A DNA stretch of 64,000 nucleotides from Pleionea litopenaei (GCF_031198435.1 NZ_CP133548.1:2080001-2144000), one strand, 5' to 3'. Shown: positions 46,254-54,667, counted from the stretch's first letter. A program made the numbers and translations. The notes: generated from the letters alone by a model not told the origin.

Positions 46254-46691
46254 ATGCCGAAACAGACTGTTGGTGTTATTGAGCGCTGTCACTTACCAGA
46301 ACTAGAAATTACCGACCTTCATGTGCGTGTCGATACGGGGGCCAAAACCTCATCGTTGCATGTCGACAACATTCAAGAATTCGATAAAGGCAAAGATTTA
46401 TGGGTGAGCTTTGACATACATCCAGATTATCATCACGTCGATGTTATTGTGCGCCGTCAGGCTAAAGTAAAAGCCATTCGAACCATCAAAAGTTCAAATG
46501 CGACGAAAGAAAACCGCTACGTTATCGATACTGACATCGTTATGGGAACCGAGCGTTGGACCATTGAGTTAACATTGACCGATCGCTCAGGAATGACATA
46601 CTTAATGCTACTGGGTCGCGAGGCCATGATCGGCCGCTTAGTTGTCGACCCAGAGCTAGAGTATGTTCTTAAACCGCAATCGCTGAGTTAA
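46254..46691 (+). CDS. retropepsin-like ATP-dependent zinc protease family protein (RimB-like)
   Basis: A 145-residue protein of the family called 'ATP-dependent zinc protease', in fact with a retroviral-aspartic-protease-like fold: VRVDTGAKTSSLH contains the DTGA catalytic motif, and MLLGREAM the matching strand. In pseudomonads the RimK-associated member RimB affects RimK activity. Here it is the third gene of the rimK operon, 12 bases after the deacylase. It ends in a four-base overlap with the convergent maoP gene. Confidence 0.92.
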   Translation: MPKQTVGVIERCHLPELEITDLHVRVDTGAKTSSLHVDNIQEFDKGKDLWVSFDIHPDYHHVDVIVRRQAKVKAIRTIKSSNATKENRYVIDTDIVMGTERWTIELTLTDRSGMTYLMLLGREAMIGRLVVDPELEYVLKPQSLS

Positions 46692-47059
46692 GCTTCGACG
46701 GCTTCTTCGAAGTCGTCATCAACTTCGTCGTCATCGGCTTCAAACTCAATATCAGCTTCGTCGGCTAAACGCCTTGTGGTCAACCACACAGGAGCGCGAT
46801 TACACCGCTGTAAATATTTTAACCAAGCTTTCTCAGCTAAACTACTTGCAGGGGTTTTTCCCGCCATCACATCTAAAAAGTGCTGATCGTCGTCATTTGC
46901 ATCACCGACCATACCGGCCGACAGGGCACGAAATAATACCCCATGACTCTCTAACACCTTCACTTCATCAAATGTGAAGTCTCCAGACCTTGAAAAGCCG
47001 TAAGGGAAGTGCTTGTCATCAAAAAATCGACGATTTACAAAAAATTCTCGTGATTGCAT
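46688..47059 (-). CDS. maoP: macrodomain Ori organisation protein MaoP (DUF413)
   Basis: A 123-residue DUF413 protein. The block FFVNRRFFDDKHFPYGFSRSGDFTFDEVKVLESHG corresponds to the start of E. coli MaoP ([20 protein letters not shown]), which with the maoS site keeps the Ori macrodomain organised. The C-terminus here ends in an acidic tail (EFEADDDEVDDDFEEAVEA) like the acidic end of MaoP. The ATG at 47059 has GGAGAA ahead and is preferred to a TTG at 47065. An hdfR-like LysR gene lies 550 bases away, the same neighbourhood as in enterobacteria, with one small secreted-protein gene in between. Confidence 0.93.
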   Translation of the reverse strand: MQSREFFVNRRFFDDKHFPYGFSRSGDFTFDEVKVLESHGVLFRALSAGMVGDANDDDQHFLDVMAGKTPASSLAEKAWLKYLQRCNRAPVWLTTRRLADEADIEFEADDDEVDDDFEEAVEA

Positions 47060-47158
47060 TGCCAAGTTCTCCGTGTGGTCATTTCTGCGCTTTGTAACAA
47101 AATTAACGACAAATGTTTAACAAATACTTTCTATCGTTAAGATAAATTAATTTAATGA

Positions 47159-47518
47159 CTACTGAGCCAAGCCCTGCAACGCAGCAATCGCTTCACGACT
47201 GGCACAACGATCGAACATTGCATCAAACTGTTCTTCTCCGGCTTCTTGAGCTTCGTCGATACAGCGACTTTCAATCGCTTCGGCATCTTCATCACTCAAA
47301 GGACTGTCTGAGTCGAACATTTTGCCTGCTAAAGCTTGACCGCACTGCTCAACCATTTTGGTTAAGCCGCTGCTCTCTAGTCCAACTTTACTGCCCGTAT
47401 TTTGACAAACAATTTTGACCAAATCATGACCATCATCATTTGCTTCAACCATGCTGGTCACTGACGACGCAGACAATAACGCAAATGTAGATAATGCACT
47501 GATTACTAAGGCTTTCAT
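47159..47518 (-). CDS. small secreted cysteine-containing protein, unknown function
   Basis: A 119-residue protein with a clear signal peptide (MKALVISALSTFALLSASSVTSMVEA). The mature part is acidic and helical with four cysteines (KIVCQNTG, VEQCGQAL, ESRCIDEA, DRCASREA), probably in two disulfides. I do not recognise a family. GGAGAG precedes the ATG. It lies upstream of maoP on the same strand and divergent from the hdfR-like gene. Confidence 0.75.
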   Translation of the reverse strand: MKALVISALSTFALLSASSVTSMVEANDDGHDLVKIVCQNTGSKVGLESSGLTKMVEQCGQALAGKMFDSDSPLSDEDAEAIESRCIDEAQEAGEEQFDAMFDRCASREAIAALQGLAQ

Positions 47519-47610
47519 GGAAACTCTCCAAATGATTAATTTGCGTTGGAATATAGGAGCAAAGCTAGGTAAGATAAAACGAAATAAATTGCTCTTATCG
47601 AGAAATAAAA

Positions 47611-48459
47611 TTGTACAATCTCGACATTAGTCTGCTGCGCACTTTTTTAGAAGTGAACAAAACGCGTCATTTCGGCAAAACCGCTGAAAACCTATACCTA
47701 ACGCAATCGGCGGTCAGTGCGCGGATAAAGCAACTTGAAGACCTACTGGGCGTGCCATTGTTTCGGCGTTTTCGTAACAATATTCAATTAACGCCACAAG
47801 GCGAACGATTAATTCATCATGCTGAGCAAATACTGAATGCTTGGACCCAAGCCGTTCAAGAGGTTTCATTACCCGAGTCTTCCTCGCAACTTGTATTAGG
47901 CGCGCCGCAATCACTTTGGGAAGCAAAATTATCAATACTGCCAATACGACTGTTTGAGGCCATCGAAGATATACACACACGAACGGAATCTCTCGACACC
48001 AAAACCATTTTGCGTCGCTTACAAGAGAGAACCATCGATTTTGGCTTTATATTTGATCACTCGAAAGTCGATGAATTGGTCACCGAGCAATTAACCTCAA
48101 TTGATTTACGACTTTACTCTTCATTTAACGATAAGTCGTTTGCAGATATCGAAGAAAATCAGTACGTCATGGTTGACTGGGGACAAAGCTTTTCTGCTTT
48201 ACACGCAAAACATCTGCCGCATATTCGCTCCCCAAAGCTGCATGCCAGTGATTGGTTGATGGCTGTTGAGTACCTAAATCAAATTGGAGGCTATGCGTTT
48301 TTGCCAACGAGTTTAGTTGAGTGTAATGAATACCCCTTATATCCGGTTAAAGAGGCTCCTTCAATGCAACGTGAAGTCTATTTGTGTTACCACACAAGTT
48401 TAAGCCGACTGGATGATTTTTCAGATATTTTAGCCGTCATTAAAGCGTCGTTAAATTAA
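47611..48459 (+). CDS. hdfR: LysR-family regulator, HdfR-like
   Basis: A 282-residue LysR-type regulator with an N-terminal winged helix (LLRTFLEVNKTRHFGKTAENLYLTQSAVSARIKQLEDLLGVPLF split across the motif, residues 7-50) very like E. coli HdfR, which represses flhDC, and a C-terminal effector-binding domain. The frame starts at TTG 47611; no ATG or GTG lies upstream before a stop, and the TTG matches the family start, so it is used. Its nearness to maoP supports the HdfR assignment. Confidence 0.85.
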   Translation: MYNLDISLLRTFLEVNKTRHFGKTAENLYLTQSAVSARIKQLEDLLGVPLFRRFRNNIQLTPQGERLIHHAEQILNAWTQAVQEVSLPESSSQLVLGAPQSLWEAKLSILPIRLFEAIEDIHTRTESLDTKTILRRLQERTIDFGFIFDHSKVDELVTEQLTSIDLRLYSSFNDKSFADIEENQYVMVDWGQSFSALHAKHLPHIRSPKLHASDWLMAVEYLNQIGGYAFLPTSLVECNEYPLYPVKEAPSMQREVYLCYHTSLSRLDDFSDILAVIKASLN

Positions 48460-48475
48460 CGTTTACGAGTTTCCG

Positions 48476-49486
48476 TTACAAACGCTCTAGTTCTCGCTTC
48501 ACTTTAATGATGGCATTTTCAATCGTTTCTAGCTTATTGGTGAGTCTTTGCCCACGGCTAGACTCGCCACCCTCTTTTGCCAATAACGACTCTATTCTTT
48601 GACGCTTTTGTTGTAAAACTTCTAGCGTATCGGAGTAATTTGCTTTATCAAAAAGCAAATCATCAATGTTATCGGCAATCGCTTCTTCGATGTCTTGATT
48701 TTCACGCTTCGCTTGCGGGATGACGGCGGCATCACCTATCGCACGAGTATTCATAAAATTGGGTGATACGATTTCAATCTTTTGTAAGTGCAATTGGTCG
48801 ATAACATCTGCGTGCAATTTAGATTTAACCGTGACATAACTGTCTAAGTTAGTAACCAACGCATTCAATGAATAAAGAACGCTGAAGTCGAGCAACTTTT
48901 TTACTTCTAGGTAGGCACTGTCAATATCATTTAATTTTGCCGCCGCTAAGGTGGCTTGCTCAACTAAATGTCGCGGAACATCATAACCTAGCGACACTTC
49001 AACACTGACAAATACACCGCTTTTCGGGAAGACTTTGACCGGGTGTGTTACTAAGTAAATATTTGGTAAAAAAATCAGACCACGATCAAAGGTCTGAACT
49101 TCAATATTTAACAAGGTTCGACTGGCTACTTTACCGGTAATGTCATTCACAGAAATAAAATCACCGCTTTTAAAGTTTCGCGTGATCTTCAACATGATCC
49201 CCGCAAGCGTATTACCCAATAACGACGTCGACGACAGAGCAATGGCACCGGATATAACAATACCGATGAGCCCAAGAATTTGCCCTTTAAGTTCTCCACT
49301 GATTGGCGATGCGGCGATGAGAGCAATAACCACTAACACAATAAATAAGTTTATGGTTAACTGCCGATAATATTTATTGGAAGGATCCTTGGCAATTTTA
49401 CGGCGAAACGTCCACTCTAAGATACTCAATAAGAGTAACGAAATACCAGTAACACTGATTAACGGATAAAACTCAACAATCGACAT
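48476..49486 (-). CDS. MscS-family mechanosensitive channel
   Basis: A 336-residue small-conductance channel-like protein. Three or so transmembrane helices lie in the first 110 residues; the pore-lining TM3 is Gly/Ala-rich (IGIVISGAIALSSTSLLGNTLAGIML). It is followed by the beta domain (FKSGDFISVNDITGKVASRTLLNIEVQTFDRGLIFLPN) and a C-terminal alpha/beta part ending in a coiled coil (ETIENAIIKVKRELERL). It would release solutes on osmotic down-shock. The gene ends 17 bases from the convergent hdfR gene. Confidence 0.9.
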   Translation of the reverse strand: MSIVEFYPLISVTGISLLLLSILEWTFRRKIAKDPSNKYYRQLTINLFIVLVVIALIAASPISGELKGQILGLIGIVISGAIALSSTSLLGNTLAGIMLKITRNFKSGDFISVNDITGKVASRTLLNIEVQTFDRGLIFLPNIYLVTHPVKVFPKSGVFVSVEVSLGYDVPRHLVEQATLAAAKLNDIDSAYLEVKKLLDFSVLYSLNALVTNLDSYVTVKSKLHADVIDQLHLQKIEIVSPNFMNTRAIGDAAVIPQAKRENQDIEEAIADNIDDLLFDKANYSDTLEVLQQKRQRIESLLAKEGGESSRGQRLTNKLETIENAIIKVKRELERL

Positions 49487-49689
49487 GCCCGCGTCTCATT
49501 CCTTGGTTCCACTAAAAGAGAATATAAACTTATTTCAAAAAGCGGATTTAGTAGTAAAAGCCCATCACCAGACGATTTCACGCAAAGTTCATCGGCTAGG
49601 CTTTAATATCATAAAGGTAACTGAAAGCTTTGTCGAAAATGTCTATCAGCGTGGGCGATGCAGAGCAGCAAAGCCCACCTAAGCAAAGG

Positions 49690-50016
49690 TTACTTCGTTA
49701 ACTTTACGGCGGTACCATAAGCCAGCAATTCCGCCGCGCCTTGCGCCATAAGACTGGTTGAAAAGCGAACACCGACGATGGCGTCAGCGCCCATACTGCG
49801 CGCCTCTTCTACCATTCGATCCAGTGCTTGTTCTCGACTCTCAGCCAATAGTTTGGTGTATTCATGCACTTCACCACCAACAATTCCACGTAGGCCCGCT
49901 AGGATATCTCGCCCAATATGACGCGCCCGAATAGTATTACCTCGAACTAACCCTAGGGTACTCTCAATAGTGTAACCAGGAACTTCATCCGAAGTTGCAA
50001 TCAATATATGACTCAT
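49690..50016 (-). CDS. YbjQ/UPF0145 family protein
   Basis: A 108-residue member of the YbjQ/UPF0145 family, small proteins assembling into pentamers; the biochemical role is unknown and an old 'heavy-metal-binding' label is weakly supported. Typical blocks: VPGYTIESTLGLVRGNTIRARH, GGEVHEYTKLLAESREQALDRM and GADAIVGVRFSTSL. Its ATG overlaps the stop of the anti-sigma-like gene by one base (TAATG), so it is the last gene of the sigma-factor operon. Confidence 0.93.
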   Translation of the reverse strand: MSHILIATSDEVPGYTIESTLGLVRGNTIRARHIGRDILAGLRGIVGGEVHEYTKLLAESREQALDRMVEEARSMGADAIVGVRFSTSLMAQGAAELLAYGTAVKLTK

Positions 50017-50456
50017 TATAAATCGACTCCTTTGTAACGATCTGTTTTACGCGCAATCCACCGTTGTCGCAATACACTCAAAAATAAAAACGCAATGCCT
50101 CCATAAAACGCACTGACCAATAATTTAATCCATAAACTCGTTTGATCATTCATAAAAAATTGATAAACAACAATGGCCAGAACGACCGATAGGCTGCCAA
50201 TTAAAAGTAGCCAACCGATCCAAGCGCTACTGGTAGCGGTTTTATCCGTCATTAGTCTTTGCAGTTCTTTTTCACTCATGGTTTGTTTCTCCATTGATGC
50301 AATACCTTGCTTCATTGTCTTTAAGTCATCGTACATAGCTCGACACGATAAGCAGTTTTGAATGTGCAAGTGAACTCTTTGCGATTGTTGTTGAGTCAAC
50401 TCGCCATCAAGATACCCAGACAGTAGTTCTTGCATTTCATCACAAGTTTGATTCAT
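50016..50456 (-). CDS. anti-sigma factor-like zinc-finger membrane protein
   Basis: A 146-residue protein. The N-terminal zinc-finger anti-sigma domain has Cys in TCDEM and HLHIQNCLSCRAMY (the H-x3-C-x2-C pattern), expected to hold the partner ECF sigma factor. Two hydrophobic helices follow (SAWIGWLLLIGSLSVVLAIVVY and LWIKLLVSAFYGGIAFLFLSVL), so it is anchored in the inner membrane with almost no periplasmic domain. It lies 23 bases after the sigma gene and overlaps the YbjQ gene by one base. Release probably senses membrane or redox state through the zinc site (inference). Confidence 0.88.
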   Translation of the reverse strand: MNQTCDEMQELLSGYLDGELTQQQSQRVHLHIQNCLSCRAMYDDLKTMKQGIASMEKQTMSEKELQRLMTDKTATSSAWIGWLLLIGSLSVVLAIVVYQFFMNDQTSLWIKLLVSAFYGGIAFLFLSVLRQRWIARKTDRYKGVDL

Positions 50457-50479
50457 TGAATTACCTACTCTATTTTCAA

Positions 50480-51010
50480 CTATTGGTCTTCATCTAGCGC
50501 TAACATAGTTTCTCGCAGAGCCAGCCTCGCTCGATGCAAACGCGACATTACCGTTCCTGCTTCTATGTCTAATATGTTCGCGATTTCCGCATAGCTAAAC
50601 CCTTGCCAATCTTTTAACAGTAAAATATCTCTGTGTTCTGCAGAAATCGAACCAAGCGCTGTATGCAATAAAACGTATTGTTGCTGCTGTATCATTGATT
50701 GTTGAGGATCAGCAAAGTCACTGGTTAACTCGGGAATAACTTTACCTGAGAGCTCAATATCACTCAGCGATTCGCTTGCGCGAATTTTCAACGCTCTAAG
50801 ACGATCAATGGCTTTATTTCGAACCACTCTAAACAGCAGCAATCGAAACTCATGCGAGTCACTGGGTAAACGAGCTTGCTTTAGCAACGAATAACAGGCA
50901 TCTTGCATAACGTCACTGGCATCATCTCGATTACGTAACATGTGCATGGCCATGGCAAATGCCCCTGGTGAATGTTGTTGAATATATTGGTTAAACAACG
51001 CCTTTCTCAT
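50480..51010 (-). CDS. ECF-type RNA polymerase sigma factor
   Basis: A 176-residue extracytoplasmic-function sigma factor with only regions 2 (about residues 10-80: DDASDVMQDACYSLLKQARL, LLFRVVRNKAIDRLR) and 4 (about 115-165: ISAEHRDILLLKDWQGFSYAEIANILDIEAGTVMSRLHRAR split by helix-turn-helix). It should direct polymerase to a dedicated promoter set, held back by the zinc-finger protein encoded next. It is first in a three-gene operon with the anti-sigma and YbjQ genes. It probably controls its own promoter, but I could not pick a confident copy upstream. Confidence 0.94.
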   Translation of the reverse strand: MRKALFNQYIQQHSPGAFAMAMHMLRNRDDASDVMQDACYSLLKQARLPSDSHEFRLLLFRVVRNKAIDRLRALKIRASESLSDIELSGKVIPELTSDFADPQQSMIQQQQYVLLHTALGSISAEHRDILLLKDWQGFSYAEIANILDIEAGTVMSRLHRARLALRETMLALDEDQ

Positions 51011-51166
51011 TTTCCACTCTGTTTAATAGGTACAACGACATAAAACTAAAAATATTCCATCATCAAACACGTTTTTTTAAGATTATGCTAGTATAACGCG
51101 CTTAAACGACGGGGAATTCCGGCAATCATACGGTTTCGATACCTAACCTTAGGAACTAAAACTTCA

Positions 51167-51508
51167 ATGACGATCTATTTATTAGGCAGCTTGCTTTTGA
51201 TTCCTGTGCTGCTGTTAGCAGCCCCACCCGCAATATTTGAACAAAAAGGTCGCCGCGATATCGCTTTCTATTACCTATTGGCGATGGAGGCTGTTCAATT
51301 AACTATCGTGATTATGTACTGGAGCAAGCCTTCAGTAGCGGCTTTTTGGGTACAAGCATTGGTTGGACTTTCATTAAGTCTCAGCGCGCTTTATTTAGGT
51401 TTGGCAAAGAAACTACCCACTTGGAGTTTAACTTTACTCATCCTACTCGCTTTCAACGGTGGGCTAATCTATTTAACCTTGCCTTGGTTAGACTCAGTGA
51501 CAACATAA
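51167..51508 (+). CDS. small four-helix integral membrane protein, unknown
   Basis: A 113-residue protein made of four hydrophobic segments (about residues 2-20, 30-50, 58-80 and 86-108) with short loops, including QKGRRDIAFYYLL. No family is recognised. It stands alone, divergent from the sigma operon and convergent with the BPSS1780-like gene 15 bases away. Length and composition support a real gene; no function can be offered. Confidence 0.65.
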   Translation: MTIYLLGSLLLIPVLLLAAPPAIFEQKGRRDIAFYYLLAMEAVQLTIVIMYWSKPSVAAFWVQALVGLSLSLSALYLGLAKKLPTWSLTLLILLAFNGGLIYLTLPWLDSVTT

Positions 51509-51523
51509 CGAGTTAAAGCGGTA

Positions 51524-52315
51524 TTACGCTTCAATCGTTCCTTCGCTTGTCGGACTATAAATAAAGATATCTCGATAAGCTGCGTATATTGACGCTAGGT
51601 AAATGGGTAATATGGCAAGCAGTGCTATACCAAACGTAAATACCACCAGGACCCCTAAGCTCATCAAAATCAGCGCATAAAATAATAGTGTAGGCACATT
51701 GCGAAGGCACGCTATAGCGCTAAGTTGCACCGCTTGAGTAACGGAAAGCCCGTGAACAATGATCAAGCCCGGCGCAAACATCAATAATATTTTCACCGGC
51801 ATAAGTATCAGTAATACTTGCATCATTAAACTGACCAATTGAGTTTGATCATTTAATAACGATTGGGCTTCAGCTGACGGTTCGCTACGCGGAATGAGTA
51901 GCTCCCAATACACATCACTAAACACGAATAAACTCGCTAGCAAGTCGATAACCATAACCAATATAGAAAGAAAAACCAGCGACCTAAGTTGCCGAGAAAA
52001 TCCGGCAAAAAGAAAATTCTGATTAAATTTAGCACCTAGGTGCTGAGCGTGACACCCTAAAAACAGCCCAGCTACAAACACTTGTGACAAAAAGGCATCC
52101 ATCACAAGGCCGACCACCGGCACCAAGCGCGACAACAAGATAATGACAAACCACAACACCATGGTCATTGCCCAAGGACCAGGCGCGAGACGAAACAGCT
52201 CCGTACCTCGATTAACCCACTGCAGCGCATTCCCAATTCCGACCTGTCTAGGAAACTGCAACTTAGTCGGCGAATGATTACTTGGTGAAGATGAGCTTGA
52301 TGGTTGTTCAGTCAT
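51524..52315 (-). CDS. BPSS1780-like integral membrane protein
   Basis: A 263-residue membrane protein. A Ser-rich cytoplasmic N-terminus is followed by an amphipathic segment (VGIGNALQWVNRGTELFRLAPGPW) and five or six transmembrane helices. The pattern of a 'GW..GW/F..F...P..W' start and paired helices matches the BPSS1780 family (function unknown), an assignment from memory. Upstream, in its probable promoter, lie repeated ATRTC..RRTAACA words and a 12-bp palindrome. Confidence 0.7.
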   Translation of the reverse strand: MTEQPSSSSSPSNHSPTKLQFPRQVGIGNALQWVNRGTELFRLAPGPWAMTMVLWFVIILLSRLVPVVGLVMDAFLSQVFVAGLFLGCHAQHLGAKFNQNFLFAGFSRQLRSLVFLSILVMVIDLLASLFVFSDVYWELLIPRSEPSAEAQSLLNDQTQLVSLMMQVLLILMPVKILLMFAPGLIIVHGLSVTQAVQLSAIACLRNVPTLLFYALILMSLGVLVVFTFGIALLAILPIYLASIYAAYRDIFIYSPTSEGTIEA

Positions 52316-52719
52316 AGTTTGATTTAATGGGTTTGCGTTCAGTTATGTCGAAGTAACAACAATTAAGCCTAGCTAGGCGTCATATCTAGGTAACACGAGT
52401 TATATCAAGATAACATCAGGCTTTCACAACTGTCTTGAGTTACTTACGACGATTCGACGCACATTGTCCCACAAAAAAAGCATAGGGCTCAATCTTGAAA
52501 TGCCATCGAGCCCTCTTCGCTCAAAACCTAGATCGATAATTCTCACATGAAAAGCGAATATAGCTCTAAAACATTGCTGAGCTAAAAACCACACTTATAA
52601 TGCATAATAGTCATGTACAGATTCTTTTTAAGCAGCCCGAGGCTGTGCAAACGGAAGTTGTTCGCAACGTCGAATACACAATGGAATCGTTAACTTAGCA
52701 AATGAGCCAAGGACCTTCT
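52316..52719. other. divergent intergenic region with repeats
   Basis: 404 bases between the BPSS1780-like gene and the GNAT gene. The part next to the former holds the operator-like words described separately (52345-52415); the rest shows only AT-rich sequence and the ribosome-binding site AAGGA (52709-52713) for the GNAT start. A 5' extension of the GNAT frame to 52702 is open but the ribosome-binding site favours 52720. Confidence 0.5.
52345..52415. promoter_or_regulatory. three ATRTC..RRTAACA words and a 12-bp palindrome (operator cluster)
   Basis: ATGTCGAAGTAACA (52345-52358), ATATCTAGGTAACA (52382-52395) and ATATCAAGATAACA (52402-52415) share one pattern; the last two are exactly 20 bases apart. 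Between the first and second lies a perfect palindrome GCCTAGCTAGGC (52367-52378). The cluster starts 30 bases upstream of the BPSS1780-like gene. The sequences are seen; a regulator is inferred. Confidence 0.4.
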
Positions 52720-53142
52720 ATGCATACTCTACTCGTCGAGAAAGAGGCCCAAATTGAACAGGCGGCCGATTTACTCCTGCACTTACGAACCGACTACAAT
52801 CGCTCACAGCTTATTCAACAGATTAAACAACAACAAACGAAAGGTTATCAACTAGCCATAACTTATGATGCGTTAAACGCAGTTTGCGTCGCGGGTTTCG
52901 TTATCAGTGAAAAGCTTGCATGGAAGAAGCACTTATACGTGGATGACCTTGTCAGTGAACCAACTCATAGAAGTAAAGGCGCGGGAGCCGCAATGATCCA
53001 ATGGTTGAAAGACTATGCTAGCGCACAGGGCTGCCAACAACTTCATTTAGACTCTGGTGTTGTGAAGTTTGCAGCCCATAAGTTCTATCTTCGAGAGGGC
53101 TTTCGCATTGCCAGTCATCACTTTTCAATCATCGAGTTGTAA
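52720..53142 (+). CDS. GNAT-family N-acetyltransferase
   Basis: A 140-residue GCN5-related acetyltransferase. The acetyl-CoA motif is seen in HLYVDDLVSEPTHRSKGAGAAMIQWLKDYA (R-x-x-G-x-G/A form), with the C-terminal LHLDSGVVKFAAHKFYLREGF segment typical of the fold. Substrate is unknown. The ATG at 52720 with AAGGA six bases ahead is preferred to ATG 52702. It stands alone; a repeat tract follows its stop. Confidence 0.88.
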   Translation: MHTLLVEKEAQIEQAADLLLHLRTDYNRSQLIQQIKQQQTKGYQLAITYDALNAVCVAGFVISEKLAWKKHLYVDDLVSEPTHRSKGAGAAMIQWLKDYASAQGCQQLHLDSGVVKFAAHKFYLREGFRIASHHFSIIEL

Positions 53143-53172
53143 TGCCGCGCACGGGTTGCAAGCGGGTACTTT

Positions 53173-53252
53173 CAATGATGAATCACTGCAACGATGAGTC
53201 TCAACAACGATCAGTCTCAACAACGATCAGTCCCAACAACAAAGAATCTCTG
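53173..53252. repeat. 16-bp tandem repeats after the GNAT gene (five units)
   Basis: Units start at 53173, 53189, 53205, 53221 and 53237; units 2-4 follow CAACGATCAGTCTCAA with one or two changes, the outer units are decayed. The tract fills the space between the GNAT stop and the end of the convergent glycosyltransferase gene. Confidence 0.75.
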
Positions 53253-53278
53253 CATCGATTAAAAACGGCTTCTGTGAG

Positions 53279-54667
53279 TTATTGCAATGGCGAGGTAGAA
53301 ATACCCGCACGCTGCCACTTTTGCCAGCGCAATTCTTGACGAGTCACCAATCGCTTAATACTTCGGCACAATGCTTGAAACTCAACGACATCAACCAAAT
53401 AAAACATCAGCCAAGAAACAGGCGCTAGCGCCAATAAGTTGAGGTGAAACTTTGCTTTGCTATCCAGCATGACTTGAATGGTTACCAGAGAGGTCAAAAA
53501 CAAGACCACAAAAACCAAAGGTAAAAAGTCAAAGGCATAAATGGTGTAACCGTAGAAGAAGGCCAATAAGGGACCTTCTAATAACAACAGAAACTCCGAA
53601 TAAACCGCTAGCGGTAATACGAAAAAGCTTAAGTAGCGATTATGGTGGCTTTGTACACTGTAAAACAGTTCAGAGTGCTTGAAAAAGGTTAATATGCGAC
53701 CGAATTTCCAACGCAAGCGCTGTCGGCATAAGCCTTTGAAGTCTGCAGGACCTTCTGTATAAACCACTGCGTCAGCAGCATATCGCGTCGCATATCCGTG
53801 GTTCAATAAACGAACAGACAGTTCTATATCTTCCGTAATAATCGATTCATCAAACCCACCAACCGCTTCAATGGCCGTTTTTCGGTAAGCGGCCGCAGCT
53901 CCACCGATAATGTAGACTGATTTGAAAACATCATCGGTACGCTTGAAGAAAAAGCCATACAAATATTCAAGCTGTTGCATCAACTCAAGGGGTTTATTGC
54001 GGTTTCCTACGATCACATTTCCCGCGACCGCGGCCACTGAATCATCAGTAAACCGGTCAACCATACGTCGGATTGCGTAGGCATCCATGACGCTGTCTGC
54101 GTCTATTGTCATAATGATTTCGCCATTGGCCACTTGCAAAGCTTGATTCATTGCTCGAGCTTTACCACCGTTTTTCAATTTCAAATATTGTATCGGTGGA
54201 TGTCCTTTGGTCTTCGCGCACACTTTGTGGTTAGCAATAAAACGAGTGACTAATTGATGCGTTGAGTCGGTAGAACCGTCGTTGACGACAACGACTTCAA
54301 AATTGGCGTACTTAGCCGCGATGACAGACTCGATGGTTTTGATAATTCCAACTTCTTCATTCCATGCAGGAATAATGACCGATACGCGAGGTAATATTTT
54401 CGACGTCCGTCTCTGATACCGTAAACGATCGACAATGCCGTACCAAGGCGCTACCAACAACTGAACCGCCATCTTTAAGAAGAGTGGGATCAGTAAACAG
54501 AAGATAAACAATCGCAAATTACCCAAAGCCTCAAACTCTCGGTAGGCATAATTTAACGCGGCATAGAACACAGCACCCGTCAGTGTATAGAGCACTAACA
54601 GGACCAATGCACTTTGCAGGTGCGATGCGCCTTTTTGTTGTAGATATACCTTCCAGTCGCGTTTCAC
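53279..54667 (-). CDS. processive family 2 glycosyltransferase, membrane (PgaC/cellulose-synthase-like)
   Basis: A 462-residue inner-membrane glycosyltransferase that would polymerise a beta-linked polysaccharide from a nucleotide sugar. N-terminal helices, then the GT-A domain with VVNDGSTDST, DAD in MTIDADSVMDAYAIRRM, TEDIELSVRL (catalytic Asp context) and QRLRWKFG (the QxxRW motif), then four C-terminal helices. The family call is firm; the sugar is not known and no pga/bcs partner genes are near. A GTG at 54667 with GAGGA five bases ahead is chosen over the TTG at 54679. It stands alone on the minus strand and is divergent from the kynurenine operon. Confidence 0.9.
   Translation of the reverse strand: MKRDWKVYLQQKGASHLQSALVLLVLYTLTGAVFYAALNYAYREFEALGNLRLFIFCLLIPLFLKMAVQLLVAPWYGIVDRLRYQRRTSKILPRVSVIIPAWNEEVGIIKTIESVIAAKYANFEVVVVNDGSTDSTHQLVTRFIANHKVCAKTKGHPPIQYLKLKNGGKARAMNQALQVANGEIIMTIDADSVMDAYAIRRMVDRFTDDSVAAVAGNVIVGNRNKPLELMQQLEYLYGFFFKRTDDVFKSVYIIGGAAAAYRKTAIEAVGGFDESIITEDIELSVRLLNHGYATRYAADAVVYTEGPADFKGLCRQRLRWKFGRILTFFKHSELFYSVQSHHNRYLSFFVLPLAVYSEFLLLLEGPLLAFFYGYTIYAFDFLPLVFVVLFLTSLVTIQVMLDSKAKFHLNLLALAPVSWLMFYLVDVVEFQALCRSIKRLVTRQELRWQKWQRAGISTSPLQ

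Noticed and set aside
49485-49682. 65-codon plus-strand frame after the MscS gene
   Set aside because: Starts inside the MscS start region, no ribosome-binding site or domain; composition looks like random intergenic sequence.
53142-53339. 65-codon plus-strand frame overlapping the GNAT and glycosyltransferase ends
   Set aside because: It is made mostly by the 16-bp tandem repeat and overlaps a well-supported gene; no independent coding evidence.
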